A stretch of DNA of 64,000 bases from assembly GCA_026129685.1 (NCBI GenBank), contig JAHCHO010000002.1, forward strand, positions 62,001 to 126,000. The letters are read 5' to 3'. Of the stretch, positions 40,395 through 48,791 are shown one piece after another. The stretch's first letter is position 1; every line of letters starts with the position of its first letter. The notes under the pieces were generated by a model, which made no database searches, had not been told where the DNA came from, and worked only from the letters and a program-made list of their open reading frames with translations. This stretch comes from Fimbriimonadaceae bacterium. GTDB taxonomy: Bacteria; Armatimonadota; Fimbriimonadia; Fimbriimonadales; Fimbriimonadaceae. The position numbers and the translations under genes were made by a program.

Positions 40395-41357
40395 ATGCCT
40401 GTCACCTACGACGACGTCGTCTCCGCCGCCGAGCGTCTGTGCGGCGTCGCCGCCCAAACTCCCGTCTTCACGTCGCGCACCCTCGACGGACGGCTGGGCG
40501 CCCACGTCTTCTTCAAGGCCGAGAGCTTCCAACGGGTCGGCGCGTTCAAGTTTCGGGGCGCGTACAACACCCTCAGCCGATTGGACGACCGGGCGCGCCG
40601 CAACGGGGTGTTGACCTTCTCCAGCGGCAACCACGCGCAAGCGGTCGCCCTCGCGGGCCGTCTCTTGAATATTCCCACCGTCATCGTGATGCCCTTCGAC
40701 GCCCCCGCCGTCAAGGTCGAGGGAACGCGCGGCTATGGCGGCGAAGTCGTTCTCTACCACCGCGACGAAACCACCCGGGAGGCACTCGGGCAACGACTGG
40801 CCGAAGAGCGTGGCCTCACCGTCGTTCACCCTTACGATCACGACCATGTGATTGCGGGCCAAGGCACCGTCGCCAAGGAACTGATCGAGGAAGTGGGCGA
40901 ACTCGACCTCCTGCTGGCTCCGGTGGGCGGTGGCGGCCTCTTGGCGGGATCGGCGCTGTCAGCAAGGGCGCTCAGCCCGCGTTGCCGAGTCATCGGCGTC
41001 GAACCTGCCGCCGGCGACGACGCCGCCCGCTCGTTCCGAAGCGGGACGATTCAGACCTCCCTTGACCCGGTCACGATCGCCGACGGGGCGCGAACCCCCT
41101 GCATCGGCGAGCGCAACTTCGCGATCATCCGCCGCGACGTTTCCGACATCGTCACCGTCGAAGACGGCCCCCTCCTTCCCGCCCTCCGCTTCCTATGGGA
41201 GCGCATGAAGCTGGTCATTGAACCGACCGCCGCCCTTCCCGTCGCGGCTCTCCTGGAAGGGATCGTTTCCGTCCGGGCCGGACAGCGGGTCGGCGTGATC
41301 CTCAGCGGGGGCAACGTGGACCTCGCCCAGATGGGGGACCTCTTCGCCCATGGATAG
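40395..41357 (+). CDS. PLP-dependent threonine/serine dehydratase
   Basis: A 320-residue fold-type II PLP enzyme that deaminates threonine or serine to the oxo acid, or racemises serine. Visible: the Schiff-base Lys in GAFKFRGAYN, the substrate loop FSSGNHAQAVA, and the phosphate-binding GGGGLLAG. There is no C-terminal ACT domain, so it is a catabolic (TdcB-like) or serine-racemase-like form rather than biosynthetic IlvA. A CATAAT box at 40381-40386 is 8 nt before the ATG, suggesting a leaderless message. rsmG overlaps its 3' end by 8 bp. Confidence 0.92.
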   Translation: MPVTYDDVVSAAERLCGVAAQTPVFTSRTLDGRLGAHVFFKAESFQRVGAFKFRGAYNTLSRLDDRARRNGVLTFSSGNHAQAVALAGRLLNIPTVIVMPFDAPAVKVEGTRGYGGEVVLYHRDETTREALGQRLAEERGLTVVHPYDHDHVIAGQGTVAKELIEEVGELDLLLAPVGGGGLLAGSALSARALSPRCRVIGVEPAAGDDAARSFRSGTIQTSLDPVTIADGARTPCIGERNFAIIRRDVSDIVTVEDGPLLPALRFLWERMKLVIEPTAALPVAALLEGIVSVRAGQRVGVILSGGNVDLAQMGDLFAHG

Positions 41358-42027
41358 CGAGTCCCTCCGGCAAGGCGCCGCCCAAATCGGGCTGAACCTC
41401 GACCCCGAGACGCTCATCGCATTCGAGGGCTTTGAGCGCGACCTCTACGAGGCCAACTCGGTCATGAACCTCACCCGAGTGCCCCGAGAGGAGTGCGTCG
41501 TGCGCCACTTCCTCGACTCGCTCCTCATCGCTCCGGAAGCCGAGTCTGGGGCGACCGTCCTCGACCTGGGCACGGGACCCGGCTTCCCCGCGTGGCCCCT
41601 CGCTCTTGCCCGGCCCGACCTCCGGGTGACCGCCCTCGACTCTTCCGGCAAGATGCTCGGGTTCCTCCGCCGCCATCCGTTGCCGAACCTGGAGATCGTC
41701 GAGGCGCGCGCGGAGGACTGGGGAGCTCGGGAGCGATTCGACCTCGTCACCGGCCGCGCCCTCGCCCCTTTGGCGATCCAACTTGAACTGAGCGCGCCCC
41801 CTTGCCGAGTCGGGGGGACGGTTTGCCCGATGCGCACGCCGAACGACCTGGCCGCGATCGCCGCTTTCCCCGCCGCGCGCCTCGGGCTGGCAAGCCCCGA
41901 GATCGTCGAACGTCGGTTGCCCCACTCCGACATCGTCCGCGTCCTGCCTCGCTTTCCGAAGGTCCGAGCCACCGATCGGGCCTACCCGCGACGATGGGCC
42001 GAAATCCGTGCCCGCCAGCTTGCCTAG
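41350..42027 (+). CDS. rsmG: 16S rRNA (guanine527-N7)-methyltransferase
   Basis: Methylates G527 in the 530 loop of 16S rRNA using S-adenosylmethionine. The 225-residue protein has the family order: NSVMNLTRVPREECVVRHFLDSL, the SAM-binding VLDLGTGPGFPAWPLAL, and ERFDLVTGRALAPL. It overlaps the dehydratase gene by 8 bp and is probably cotranscribed with it. The usual neighbours mnmG, parA and parB are absent, so it is not near a classical origin cluster. Confidence 0.93.
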   Translation: MDSESLRQGAAQIGLNLDPETLIAFEGFERDLYEANSVMNLTRVPREECVVRHFLDSLLIAPEAESGATVLDLGTGPGFPAWPLALARPDLRVTALDSSGKMLGFLRRHPLPNLEIVEARAEDWGARERFDLVTGRALAPLAIQLELSAPPCRVGGTVCPMRTPNDLAAIAAFPAARLGLASPEIVERRLPHSDIVRVLPRFPKVRATDRAYPRRWAEIRARQLA

Positions 42028-42131
42028 ATCGCCCCACGGAGTCCACGGCGAGGGACCCGACCCCGCCGGGGCACCCCAGGTACCATAGGCAGCAAGGCCG
42101 CAACGTTGCGGCTTTTGTCATGAGGAAACCT

Positions 42132-43292
42132 ATGAACAAGACGTATGCCGTGCTCGGCTCCGGTATGCAAGGCACCGCCGCCGCGTACGACCTGGCCCTC
42201 CACGCCAATCCCGCCCGCATCGTGATGGGGGATCTCGATCCCGATCAGTCCCAGACCAATGCGGACCGGATAAACCGTCTTGTGGGTCGCGAGGTCTGCG
42301 TTCCCGCGCAGGTCAACGCCCTCGACAGCGCCTCGCTCGCCAAGTTCCTCGAGCCCGTGGACGTGCTCCTGAGCTGCGTGCCCTACTGGATGCACCCGCA
42401 GGTCGCCGCCGTCGCCATCGCCACGAGGACGTCCATGGTGGACATGGGGGGCGACACCGACGTTTCGCTCAAGACCCTCGCCCTCGACGAAGACGCCAAG
42501 GCCGCAGGGGTGAGTATCGTGCCCGATACCGGATTGGCTCCGGGCCTGGTCAACAATCTCGGCGCTTACTTCATTGAGAACTTGGATGAGGTGGATACGA
42601 TCAAGTTGTACTGTGGTGGCCTTCCCCAGAACCCGAAGCCACCGTTCAACTACAAGCTCGTGTTCAACATCGAGGGTCTCGTCACCGAGTACGTGGACCA
42701 AGCCCGCGTCATCCGCAACGGCGAGGTCGAGATGGTCGACACCCTCGATGAACTCGAAATCCTCCATGTGGACGAGCTCGGCGAGATGGAAGCCTTCACC
42801 ACCTCCGGTGGAACCAGTACCGCGCCCTACACCTTCAAGGACAAGGTCCGCAACTACGACTACAAGACGATCCGCTTCCCGGGCCACTGCGAGAAGATGC
42901 GCATCTTCATGGACTTCGGCTTTTGGGGCACCGAGAAGATCGCCGTTCACGGCCAGCTCGTCGAACCGCGCGAAGTCTTCCATCGCCTGATGGGACCGCG
43001 TCTTCGCGACGACGCCGACGTGGACCAGGTGGTCGTTCGTGGCGTCGGCATGGGCACCCGGGGCGGCAAGCACACGACCCTCCAGATCGACATCCACGAC
43101 AAGTTCGACCGGGCCACGGGTTTCAGCGCCATGGAGCGCATGACCGGCTTCTCCACGGCGACGATCGCCAAGGAGATCGCCGATGGCCACGTGGCGACCG
43201 GTTGCGTTCGCTACGAGGAAGCCATGACGGGCACCAAGTTCGTCGAAGAGATCCAGAAGCGCGGCATCAAACTCGTCTTCTCGACGAAGTGA
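42132..43292 (+). CDS. Saccharopine dehydrogenase family protein
   Basis: A 386-residue NAD(P)-binding oxidoreductase. An N-terminal Rossmann motif TYAVLGSGMQGTAAAYDL is followed by DVLLSCVPYWMHPQVA and DTGLAPGLVNNLGAY, both typical of saccharopine and carboxynorspermidine dehydrogenase relatives. The C-terminal part is the family's alpha/beta catalytic region. A role in lysine or polyamine metabolism is possible but not shown. The ATG at 42132 is preferred for the GAGG 7-10 nt upstream. A strong hairpin terminator follows. Confidence 0.9.
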   Translation: MNKTYAVLGSGMQGTAAAYDLALHANPARIVMGDLDPDQSQTNADRINRLVGREVCVPAQVNALDSASLAKFLEPVDVLLSCVPYWMHPQVAAVAIATRTSMVDMGGDTDVSLKTLALDEDAKAAGVSIVPDTGLAPGLVNNLGAYFIENLDEVDTIKLYCGGLPQNPKPPFNYKLVFNIEGLVTEYVDQARVIRNGEVEMVDTLDELEILHVDELGEMEAFTTSGGTSTAPYTFKDKVRNYDYKTIRFPGHCEKMRIFMDFGFWGTEKIAVHGQLVEPREVFHRLMGPRLRDDADVDQVVVRGVGMGTRGGKHTTLQIDIHDKFDRATGFSAMERMTGFSTATIAKEIADGHVATGCVRYEEAMTGTKFVEEIQKRGIKLVFSTK

Positions 43293-43302
43293 GCCAACCG
43301 CA

Positions 43303-43333
43303 GGGCCGACGCCACGAACGCGGGCGTCGGCCC
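43303..43333 (+). terminator. Intrinsic terminator after the saccharopine dehydrogenase-like gene
   Basis: An 11-bp perfect stem (GGGCCGACGCC and its complement) with a 9-nt loop starts 10 bp after the stop codon and is followed by CGCATCCTTTCC. Confidence 0.65.
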
Positions 43334-43410
43334 CGCATCCTTTCCGGGTTCTCCTCAGTTGGTGCATGATGGAGGCAAGCGCGGACCACGCCGTCTGCGC
43401 CCGAGGACCC

Positions 43411-43995
43411 ATGCATACCGACGACGCCCGGCGAGGTTGGGAGACCGGCAAGGTTCGCCTAGTCTCCCTCGACTTCGACCGCCACTTCGAGAACTGCCTT
43501 CGCTGGATCAACGACCCGGACGTGACCCACTGGCTCATCGTCGGCGACTACCCCCCGATCAGCCGCCTAGCGGAGAAGGACTGGTTCGAATCCGCTTCCA
43601 AAGACCGTGACCGCGACGTCCTGTTCGCGATCGAGACCCTTGACGGCGTCCACATTGGCAACACCGGCGTCCACGCCGTCAACCACGTGCACCGCAACGC
43701 GATGACGGGCTCAATGATCGGCGAGAAGTCGTACTGGGGACAAGGCTACGGCAAGGCCGCCGCCATTGCGCGTTCCCTCTACTGCTACAAGGTCATGAAC
43801 CTTGAGCGACTCTTCTCCAGCGCGCTCGAAGGCAACGTTCGCTCCTTCCGAATGCTGACCGGCGTCGGCTACACCGAGTGCGGGCGCATGCCGAAGCGGT
43901 TTTTCAAACGAGGACGCTATTGGGACGAGATCCTTTTGTGCCAGGAGCGCGACGCGTTCCTCGATCGCTTCGGCGATCACCCATTCCCATCCTAA
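43411..43995 (+). CDS. GNAT-family N-acetyltransferase
   Basis: A RimJ/RimL-like acetyltransferase of 194 residues from MHTDDAR, where GAGG sits 4 nt upstream; an earlier start at 43366 would add 15 residues. Core features: VRLVSLDFDRHFENCLRWINDPDV, the acetyl-CoA loop KSYWGQGYGKAAAIA, and LEGNVRSFRMLTGVGYTECGRM. The RSFRMLTGVGY segment and the C-terminal arm resemble enzymes that acetylate protein N-termini or sugar-nucleotide amines. The substrate is unknown. It stands alone between the terminator and a dockerin protein gene. Confidence 0.87.
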   Translation: MHTDDARRGWETGKVRLVSLDFDRHFENCLRWINDPDVTHWLIVGDYPPISRLAEKDWFESASKDRDRDVLFAIETLDGVHIGNTGVHAVNHVHRNAMTGSMIGEKSYWGQGYGKAAAIARSLYCYKVMNLERLFSSALEGNVRSFRMLTGVGYTECGRMPKRFFKRGRYWDEILLCQERDAFLDRFGDHPFPS

Positions 43996-44066
43996 GCTTG
44001 CGCGGAAACCCGCAGTTCTGACGGCCTGTTTTGGGGGACGCGCGACGATGATTGAACCGGGTTCGC

Positions 44067-45380
44067 ATGCGCCGTCTCTTTCTCAACCTGGGTTTGGTCG
44101 CGATCGCCGCCGGCGCGCTTGGACAGCGAATGGCGCCCGCCTTCGCGAGCGACTACCGGCTGATCCCCCTTGGCGTCGTCCCCGGCCATCCCGGCGGCCT
44201 CGGCGCGATCGAATTCGACCCGAACGATCCGAATCTCCTCTTCCTTGGTGCGAACTCCATCGAACCGAACGGAGAACTCTACAAGATTCGGGTCTTGCGC
44301 GACGGGCAGGGGCGCATCGTCGGCTACGATGGTCGCGCCGCGTTGCGCTCGCGCGCCCCCCAAATCGACGGGGGTCTCTGCTTCAGCCCCACCGGCGTGC
44401 TGTTCTACGCCTGCTACCCAACCAACGAACTCGGCCAGATCACTCCGAACTCCGTTGGCCCCCTGAAGACGGCCCGACTCGGCGCGGTCGGGATCAACAG
44501 TTCCATCGGCGCGATTCGCTTCGTGCCGCGCGGATTCCCCGGAGCCGGTTCCCTAAAGCTGGCGAGCTACACCTCGGGCCAATGGTACGACGTCGCCATC
44601 CGCCAAGACGCCGCCGGCACCTACGATGTCGTCGGCTCGAGTTCCATTGAAGGCTCGATCGTCGAAGGCGGGGCCGGAAGCGCCGCGTATGTTCCGCTTC
44701 CCTTCCCCCAGTTCGCCAAACCGAGCGTCTTGGTCACCGAGTTCGACTATCGCAGCGTCTCCGCCTTCGAGCTGTCGGACGACGGGTGCCCCCTGCCGCA
44801 AACGAGGCGCGAGTTCGTCACCGGTTTGATCGGCGTACAGGGTGCGACTCTCGACCGAGGGACCGGCGACCTCCTGCTCACGTCGATGCTGACCAACGAG
44901 ATCACGATCGTCCGCGCCGAGAGTGTCCCCGCCCGCATCACCGGCGGGGTCGTCCTTCAGGACTACGTCGGTTCTCTTGCCAACCTCCCGATCACCGTCT
45001 CGATTCGCAACCGGACGACGGGGGCGGCGATCCAGACCCTCTCCACCCGGCTGAACCGTTACGGCGCCTTTGCCCTCGACACCAACCTGCGCGGCCGGTA
45101 CCGGGTGACCGTGAAGCTGTCGCACTGGCTCCGCGACGCCCGAGACGACGTGTCGATCGGGCCCGGAACCACGCTCGGCGTGGACTTCACGCTTAGGAAC
45201 GGCGACGCAAACGGTGACAACGTCGTCAACGTCGCCGACTTCGTCGTGCTCCGCAACGCCTTCGGCTCGCGCCGAGGGTCGGCGGGGTGGAACGAGATGG
45301 CCGACCTCGATGGCAACGGCTCCGTCGGCACGAGCGATTTCCTCGTTCTTCGCAAGTACTACGGCATGGGCGGCGCCTAG
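44067..45380 (+). CDS. Secreted protein with C-terminal dockerin-like module
   Basis: A 437-residue exported protein with a signal peptide (RLFLNLGLVAIAAGALG). Residues about 30-280 are propeller-like and unassigned (GGLGAIEFDPNDPNLLFLGA). A beta-sandwich (about 285-375) and a type I dockerin-like pair (DANGDNVVNVADF, DLDGNGSVGTSDF; about 380-435) close the protein. The sandwich-plus-dockerin tail, including SHWLR, matches the tail of the protein at 33127-36009. Cohesin partners are not in the window, so the module may be a Ca-binding anchor rather than a cellulosome part. The start could also be the TTG at 44052. Confidence 0.8.
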   Translation: MRRLFLNLGLVAIAAGALGQRMAPAFASDYRLIPLGVVPGHPGGLGAIEFDPNDPNLLFLGANSIEPNGELYKIRVLRDGQGRIVGYDGRAALRSRAPQIDGGLCFSPTGVLFYACYPTNELGQITPNSVGPLKTARLGAVGINSSIGAIRFVPRGFPGAGSLKLASYTSGQWYDVAIRQDAAGTYDVVGSSSIEGSIVEGGAGSAAYVPLPFPQFAKPSVLVTEFDYRSVSAFELSDDGCPLPQTRREFVTGLIGVQGATLDRGTGDLLLTSMLTNEITIVRAESVPARITGGVVLQDYVGSLANLPITVSIRNRTTGAAIQTLSTRLNRYGAFALDTNLRGRYRVTVKLSHWLRDARDDVSIGPGTTLGVDFTLRNGDANGDNVVNVADFVVLRNAFGSRRGSAGWNEMADLDGNGSVGTSDFLVLRKYYGMGGA

Positions 45381-46306
45381 GCCGGATCGATCTGCCCGTA
45401 GACTTCTTTGAGCGAAGCGGCGGATTTGTACAACCCCTCGCTCTCCAAATAGTCCACATCAGGCTCCAGGATTCCGAGAACCCCCGCGCGCCCCACGACC
45501 GTCGGCAACGAGAGGCAGACGTCCGAAATGCCAAGACGACCCGTCTGGTAAGCCGAAACCGGAAGCATCGCGTCCTTGTCCAGGGCGATCGCCTCGACCA
45601 CTTCCTTGATCGAGACACCGACCGCGCGACCCGCGCCACCCTTGAGCCGAATGACCTCCGCGCCCGATTTGCGCGTCATCGCGAACACCTCTTCGGCGGC
45701 CTCCGTCGTGTAGCCGGGAAGGCTGCTCATCTTCACGCCCGCCACCGTCGCCGAAGACCAGATCGGCACCATGGAGTCCCCGTGCTCGCCCAGAATGAGG
45801 GCATGGACGTCGCGCGCGCCGACCTTGAAGTGGTCCGCCAGTAGCGACCGAAACCGGCAGGTGTCCAACACGGTTCCAAGGCCCAGAACCGACATCATCG
45901 GCACGATGTCCGCCTCCACCGCCAGTTGCGTCAGGATGTCCACCGGGTTGGAGACGACCATGATGATCGCGCCGTTGGCCAACTTCACATCCTTGATCTT
46001 GGACAGGATATCGCGAAACAGGGCGACGTTGCGATTGACCAACTGAAGGCGGCTCTCGTCCGGCTTGCGCCGCAGACCCGCCGTGATCACGACGCAGTCG
46101 CTCCCGTCCACGACCTCGTACCCCCCACTGGAAAAGGTCGTGTTCGCGGTCAGCGCCGCCCCGTGACGCAGGTCGAGCGCCTCTCCCGCCGCCATGTCCT
46201 CGTTCATGTCCACGAGGGCGATCTCGTCCATCATCCCGCCGAGTTGAAGCGCGTACGCGGCGTCCGAGCCGACCCGTCCACCGCCGCCGATAATGCTGAC
46301 CTTCAT
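45377..46306 (-). CDS. mdh: Malate dehydrogenase (lactate/malate dehydrogenase family)
   Basis: A 309-residue NAD-dependent dehydrogenase of the LDH-like malate family. Rossmann start VSIIGGGGRVGSDAAYAL, active-site loop GLRRKPDESR, SNPVDILTQL and the catalytic His in LGEHGDSMVP are all present. The loop has Arg where lactate dehydrogenases have Gln, which favours malate/oxaloacetate over lactate. The cofactor Asp in ALVDMNED indicates NAD. Its stop overlaps the convergent dockerin gene by 4 bp. No other TCA-cycle genes are adjacent. Confidence 0.88.
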   Translation of the reverse strand: MKVSIIGGGGRVGSDAAYALQLGGMMDEIALVDMNEDMAAGEALDLRHGAALTANTTFSSGGYEVVDGSDCVVITAGLRRKPDESRLQLVNRNVALFRDILSKIKDVKLANGAIIMVVSNPVDILTQLAVEADIVPMMSVLGLGTVLDTCRFRSLLADHFKVGARDVHALILGEHGDSMVPIWSSATVAGVKMSSLPGYTTEAAEEVFAMTRKSGAEVIRLKGGAGRAVGVSIKEVVEAIALDKDAMLPVSAYQTGRLGISDVCLSLPTVVGRAGVLGILEPDVDYLESEGLYKSAASLKEVYGQIDPA

Positions 46307-46376
46307 GAAACTATGAGTTCTCCTGCCCCGGAGACGGTTCCTTGACCATCTGGCGGAGCAAGTGGATTATGGCATC

Positions 46377-46413
46377 GGGCTCGGGTCCCACCCGTCGGTT
46401 GTGACCCGAGCCC
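46377..46413 (+). promoter_or_regulatory. Perfect 10-bp hairpin in the MFS gene leader
   Basis: GGGCTCGGGT and its exact complement enclose a 17-nt loop, ending 32 bp before the MFS ATG, in the divergent region with mdh. It may be a leader structure, an operator or an attenuator; no U-run follows. The role is unknown. Confidence 0.35.
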
Positions 46414-46445
46414 AGCGGGTACAACGGCACGTCGCGCCGCGCGCC

Positions 46446-47636
46446 ATGAAAGGCAAGCCCAGCCCCCTTCTCTCGATCTTCTTCACCGTCTTCCTCGACA
46501 TGTTGAGTTTCGGGATGGTCATCCCCGACATCCAACTCCGTGGGGAACGTCTCGGCGCGCACGGCGCGATGATCGGCCTCGTCATCGCAACCTTCAGCCT
46601 TGCCCAACTGCTGACCGCACCCCTTCTGGGAAGACTTAGCGACCTCCACGGTCGTCGCCGCGTCCTTCTGCTGACCACCGTGCTGGCCACCGCCAGCTTC
46701 CTCTTCTATGCCAACGCGCACGCCCTATGGGCGATGTTCGCCGCCCGTGTCTTCGCCGGGATCGCCGGCGCCAACATCGGGGTCGCCTACGCCTACATCG
46801 CGGACGTGACCAAGCCCGAGGAACGCTCGAAGGGCATGGGTCTGGTCGGCGCCGCCTTCGGGATGGGGTTCGTGTTTGGCCCGGTGACCGGGGCGGCCCT
46901 TGTTCGCTTGGGGCACGGAGAGCCGGACCTGCTCGGATACACCGCCGCCGTCCTCGCCGCCCTGAACTTCGTGTTCGTCTACCTGTTCGTGCCGGAACCC
47001 GCGTCCCACCGGGAGTCGCCGACGGAAGGCAGTCGCATCGCCCAACTTCGCCGCGCCTTCGCCTCGGCGGAGTTGCGTCTGCTCCTCATCCTCTTCGTCG
47101 TCGCGAACTTCGCCTTCTCCAATCTCGAAAGCACCTTCTTTCGCCTGGTGACCGGGAGGTTCGCGATGTCGCAGATGGACGGTGCGTTCGTCCTGGTGTT
47201 CGTGGGCCTCGTCGCCGCCCTGATGCAAGGCGGAGCCGTCCGTCGCCTCGGACCTCGCTTCGGGGATGTTCGTCTCCTAAGGGCCGGCTATATCCTCCAA
47301 GCGCCCGCACTCGCCGGCCTGGCCTTTGCTCCGCCTTGGGTTCCGATGTTGCTCGCATCCCTGGTACTCGGCATCGGGTCGGGTATGTCCCAGCCGAGCC
47401 TCGGCAGCCTGATCTCCAAGCGCGCTCCCGCCACGATGCAGGGCGGCGTCTTCGGCGTCACGCAGGCGCTCGGCGCGTTCGCGCGGATAGTCGGCCCCCT
47501 GCTCGGAAACGTGCTCTTCGACATGCAGACCTGGTTGCCATACGTCGTTGCGGGCGTCCTGATGCTCGTCCCGATCTCCGCCGCGTTCGCCGTTCGAGAG
47601 AACCCCATGGGAGAATCCGCGACCTCTCGATCCTGA
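46446..47636 (+). CDS. MFS transporter, TetA/multidrug-efflux-like
   Basis: A 396-residue major facilitator with about 12 membrane segments. Motif A, GRLSDLHGRRRVLLL, lies between segments 2 and 3, and the antiporter-type motif GAAFGMGFVFGPVTGAAL is in segment 5. This pattern places it among drug:H+ antiporters such as TetA. The substrate is unknown. The start at MKGKPSP fits the topology: a short charged N-terminus, then SIFFTVFLDMLSFGMVI. It diverges from mdh, with a hairpin in the leader. Confidence 0.9.
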   Translation: MKGKPSPLLSIFFTVFLDMLSFGMVIPDIQLRGERLGAHGAMIGLVIATFSLAQLLTAPLLGRLSDLHGRRRVLLLTTVLATASFLFYANAHALWAMFAARVFAGIAGANIGVAYAYIADVTKPEERSKGMGLVGAAFGMGFVFGPVTGAALVRLGHGEPDLLGYTAAVLAALNFVFVYLFVPEPASHRESPTEGSRIAQLRRAFASAELRLLLILFVVANFAFSNLESTFFRLVTGRFAMSQMDGAFVLVFVGLVAALMQGGAVRRLGPRFGDVRLLRAGYILQAPALAGLAFAPPWVPMLLASLVLGIGSGMSQPSLGSLISKRAPATMQGGVFGVTQALGAFARIVGPLLGNVLFDMQTWLPYVVAGVLMLVPISAAFAVRENPMGESATSRS

Positions 47637-47707
47637 ACCCGGACTTCCCCCGGTGGAAAGCCCCGTCTCCGGCAGGCGGTATCCTGATCGTGGTCACAGT
47701 CCTTCAC

Positions 47708-48076
47708 ATGGCAAGCCCCGCTCAAACTCCTCGTACCGGTCGGCCCGAGTGGCTCGGGGCCGTGCTGGGCGTGGCGACGTTCGTGCTGGGCGTCTATCTG
47801 CTTTGGCAGACTTTCCAGTGGGCTCACGAGATCTTGGTTCAGTCCCCGGAGCAGGCGCTCAAACTCGACAAGGACAAAGCGGTGGACATCGGCGTGGCGG
47901 GCCAGTCCTTGGTCTCCATCACTCAGCGGCTGCTCGCGCTCGTCCTCATGGCGGGCATCGGCTCGATGATCGCGACCCGTGGCGTCAAGCTCTATCTCGC
48001 TTCGCGCACCCCGAGTCCGCCCAATGAGTCGACCCAAACCCGGGTCGCGTCCGAGCCGACCGAGCCCACCGCATGA
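47708..48076 (+). CDS. Small two-span membrane protein of unknown function
   Basis: A 122-residue protein with two hydrophobic segments (WLGAVLGVATFVLGVYLLW and ITQRLLALVLMAGIGSMIA) separated by a charged loop of about 40 residues, and a disordered Pro/Ser/Thr tail. I do not recognise the family. The ATG at 47708 is used; an in-frame GTG at 47690 lies just after a TATCCT box and is a possible alternative. It lies between the MFS gene and the ECF sigma operon, both on the plus strand. Confidence 0.7.
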   Translation: MASPAQTPRTGRPEWLGAVLGVATFVLGVYLLWQTFQWAHEILVQSPEQALKLDKDKAVDIGVAGQSLVSITQRLLALVLMAGIGSMIATRGVKLYLASRTPSPPNESTQTRVASEPTEPTA

Positions 48077-48094
48077 GGACGGTGGGCACTAGGG

Positions 48095-48130
48095 TGTAAC
48101 CTCGCGTAACGAGAGAGTCTCGTCAACGTC
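48095..48130 (+). promoter_or_regulatory. Candidate ECF-type promoter with internal palindrome
   Basis: Upstream of the sigma gene two GTAAC boxes occur 10 bp apart (48096-48100 and 48106-48110). The second is followed after exactly 16 bp by CGTC (48127-48130), a layout like many autoregulated ECF promoters. Between them ACGAGA and TCTCGT form a 6-bp inverted repeat (48109-48123). This is a pattern match by eye, not proven. Confidence 0.35.
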
Positions 48131-48173
48131 GTACCTGTGGCGCCCCCAAAGGGTCGCCCTACGACGGCCCGAG

Positions 48174-48791
48174 ATGATTCGAACAAGGACCTTTGACGGT
48201 TTGATCGCAGGCAACGCACAGCTGGATACGGACGAAGCCTTGGTGCGGCGGGCGAAGCGCGGCGAATACTCCGCGTTCGAGACGCTGTACGAGCGCCACC
48301 GTGCGCTCGTGTACCGCTTCGCCTACCAGATGTTGCCGAGACGCGACGATGCCGAAGATATCACCCAAGAGGCGTTCGTGCGCGCGTACCAGAACCTGGA
48401 CCGGTACCGAGACGAGGCCAAATTCACGACTTGGCTTCTTCGGATCGTCACCAACCTTTGCACCGATCGGTCCCGGATGTCCCAGCGACGGACCAACCTC
48501 GAAACCCAGGAGGCGGCGGGAGCCCTCGCTTGGATGACGATCGGGATTCAGGACGACCCGGTGGAGAACCTGGAGGGCGACCGGCGGATGCACGCGATCA
48601 AGACCGCCCTCGGGGCCCTACCCCTCCATCACCGGACGGCGATCGTCCTTCGCGACATCGAAGAGCGCGAGTACGACGAGATCGCCTCGATTTTCGGGTG
48701 CAGCGTGGGTGGAGCGAAGCTCAGAGTGCTTCGCGCCCGGCGCGCCCTGCGCGACCGCGTCGCTCCCTTGATCGGAGAGACAACGACATGA
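48174..48791 (+). CDS. ECF-type sigma-70 family RNA polymerase sigma factor
   Basis: A 205-residue extracytoplasmic-function sigma factor. Region 2 (about 28-95) includes LVYRFAYQMLPRRDDAEDITQEAFVRAYQNLDRYRDEAKFTTWLLRIVTNLC, of which DAEDITQEAF is the polymerase- and -10-binding core. Region 4 (about 140-195) has LPLHHRTAIVLRDIEEREYDEIA and a helix-turn-helix that reads the -35 box. It overlaps the next gene by 4 bp (ATGA), as expected for a sigma/anti-sigma pair. A promoter it might itself read lies upstream. Confidence 0.95.
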   Translation: MIRTRTFDGLIAGNAQLDTDEALVRRAKRGEYSAFETLYERHRALVYRFAYQMLPRRDDAEDITQEAFVRAYQNLDRYRDEAKFTTWLLRIVTNLCTDRSRMSQRRTNLETQEAAGALAWMTIGIQDDPVENLEGDRRMHAIKTALGALPLHHRTAIVLRDIEEREYDEIASIFGCSVGGAKLRVLRARRALRDRVAPLIGETTT

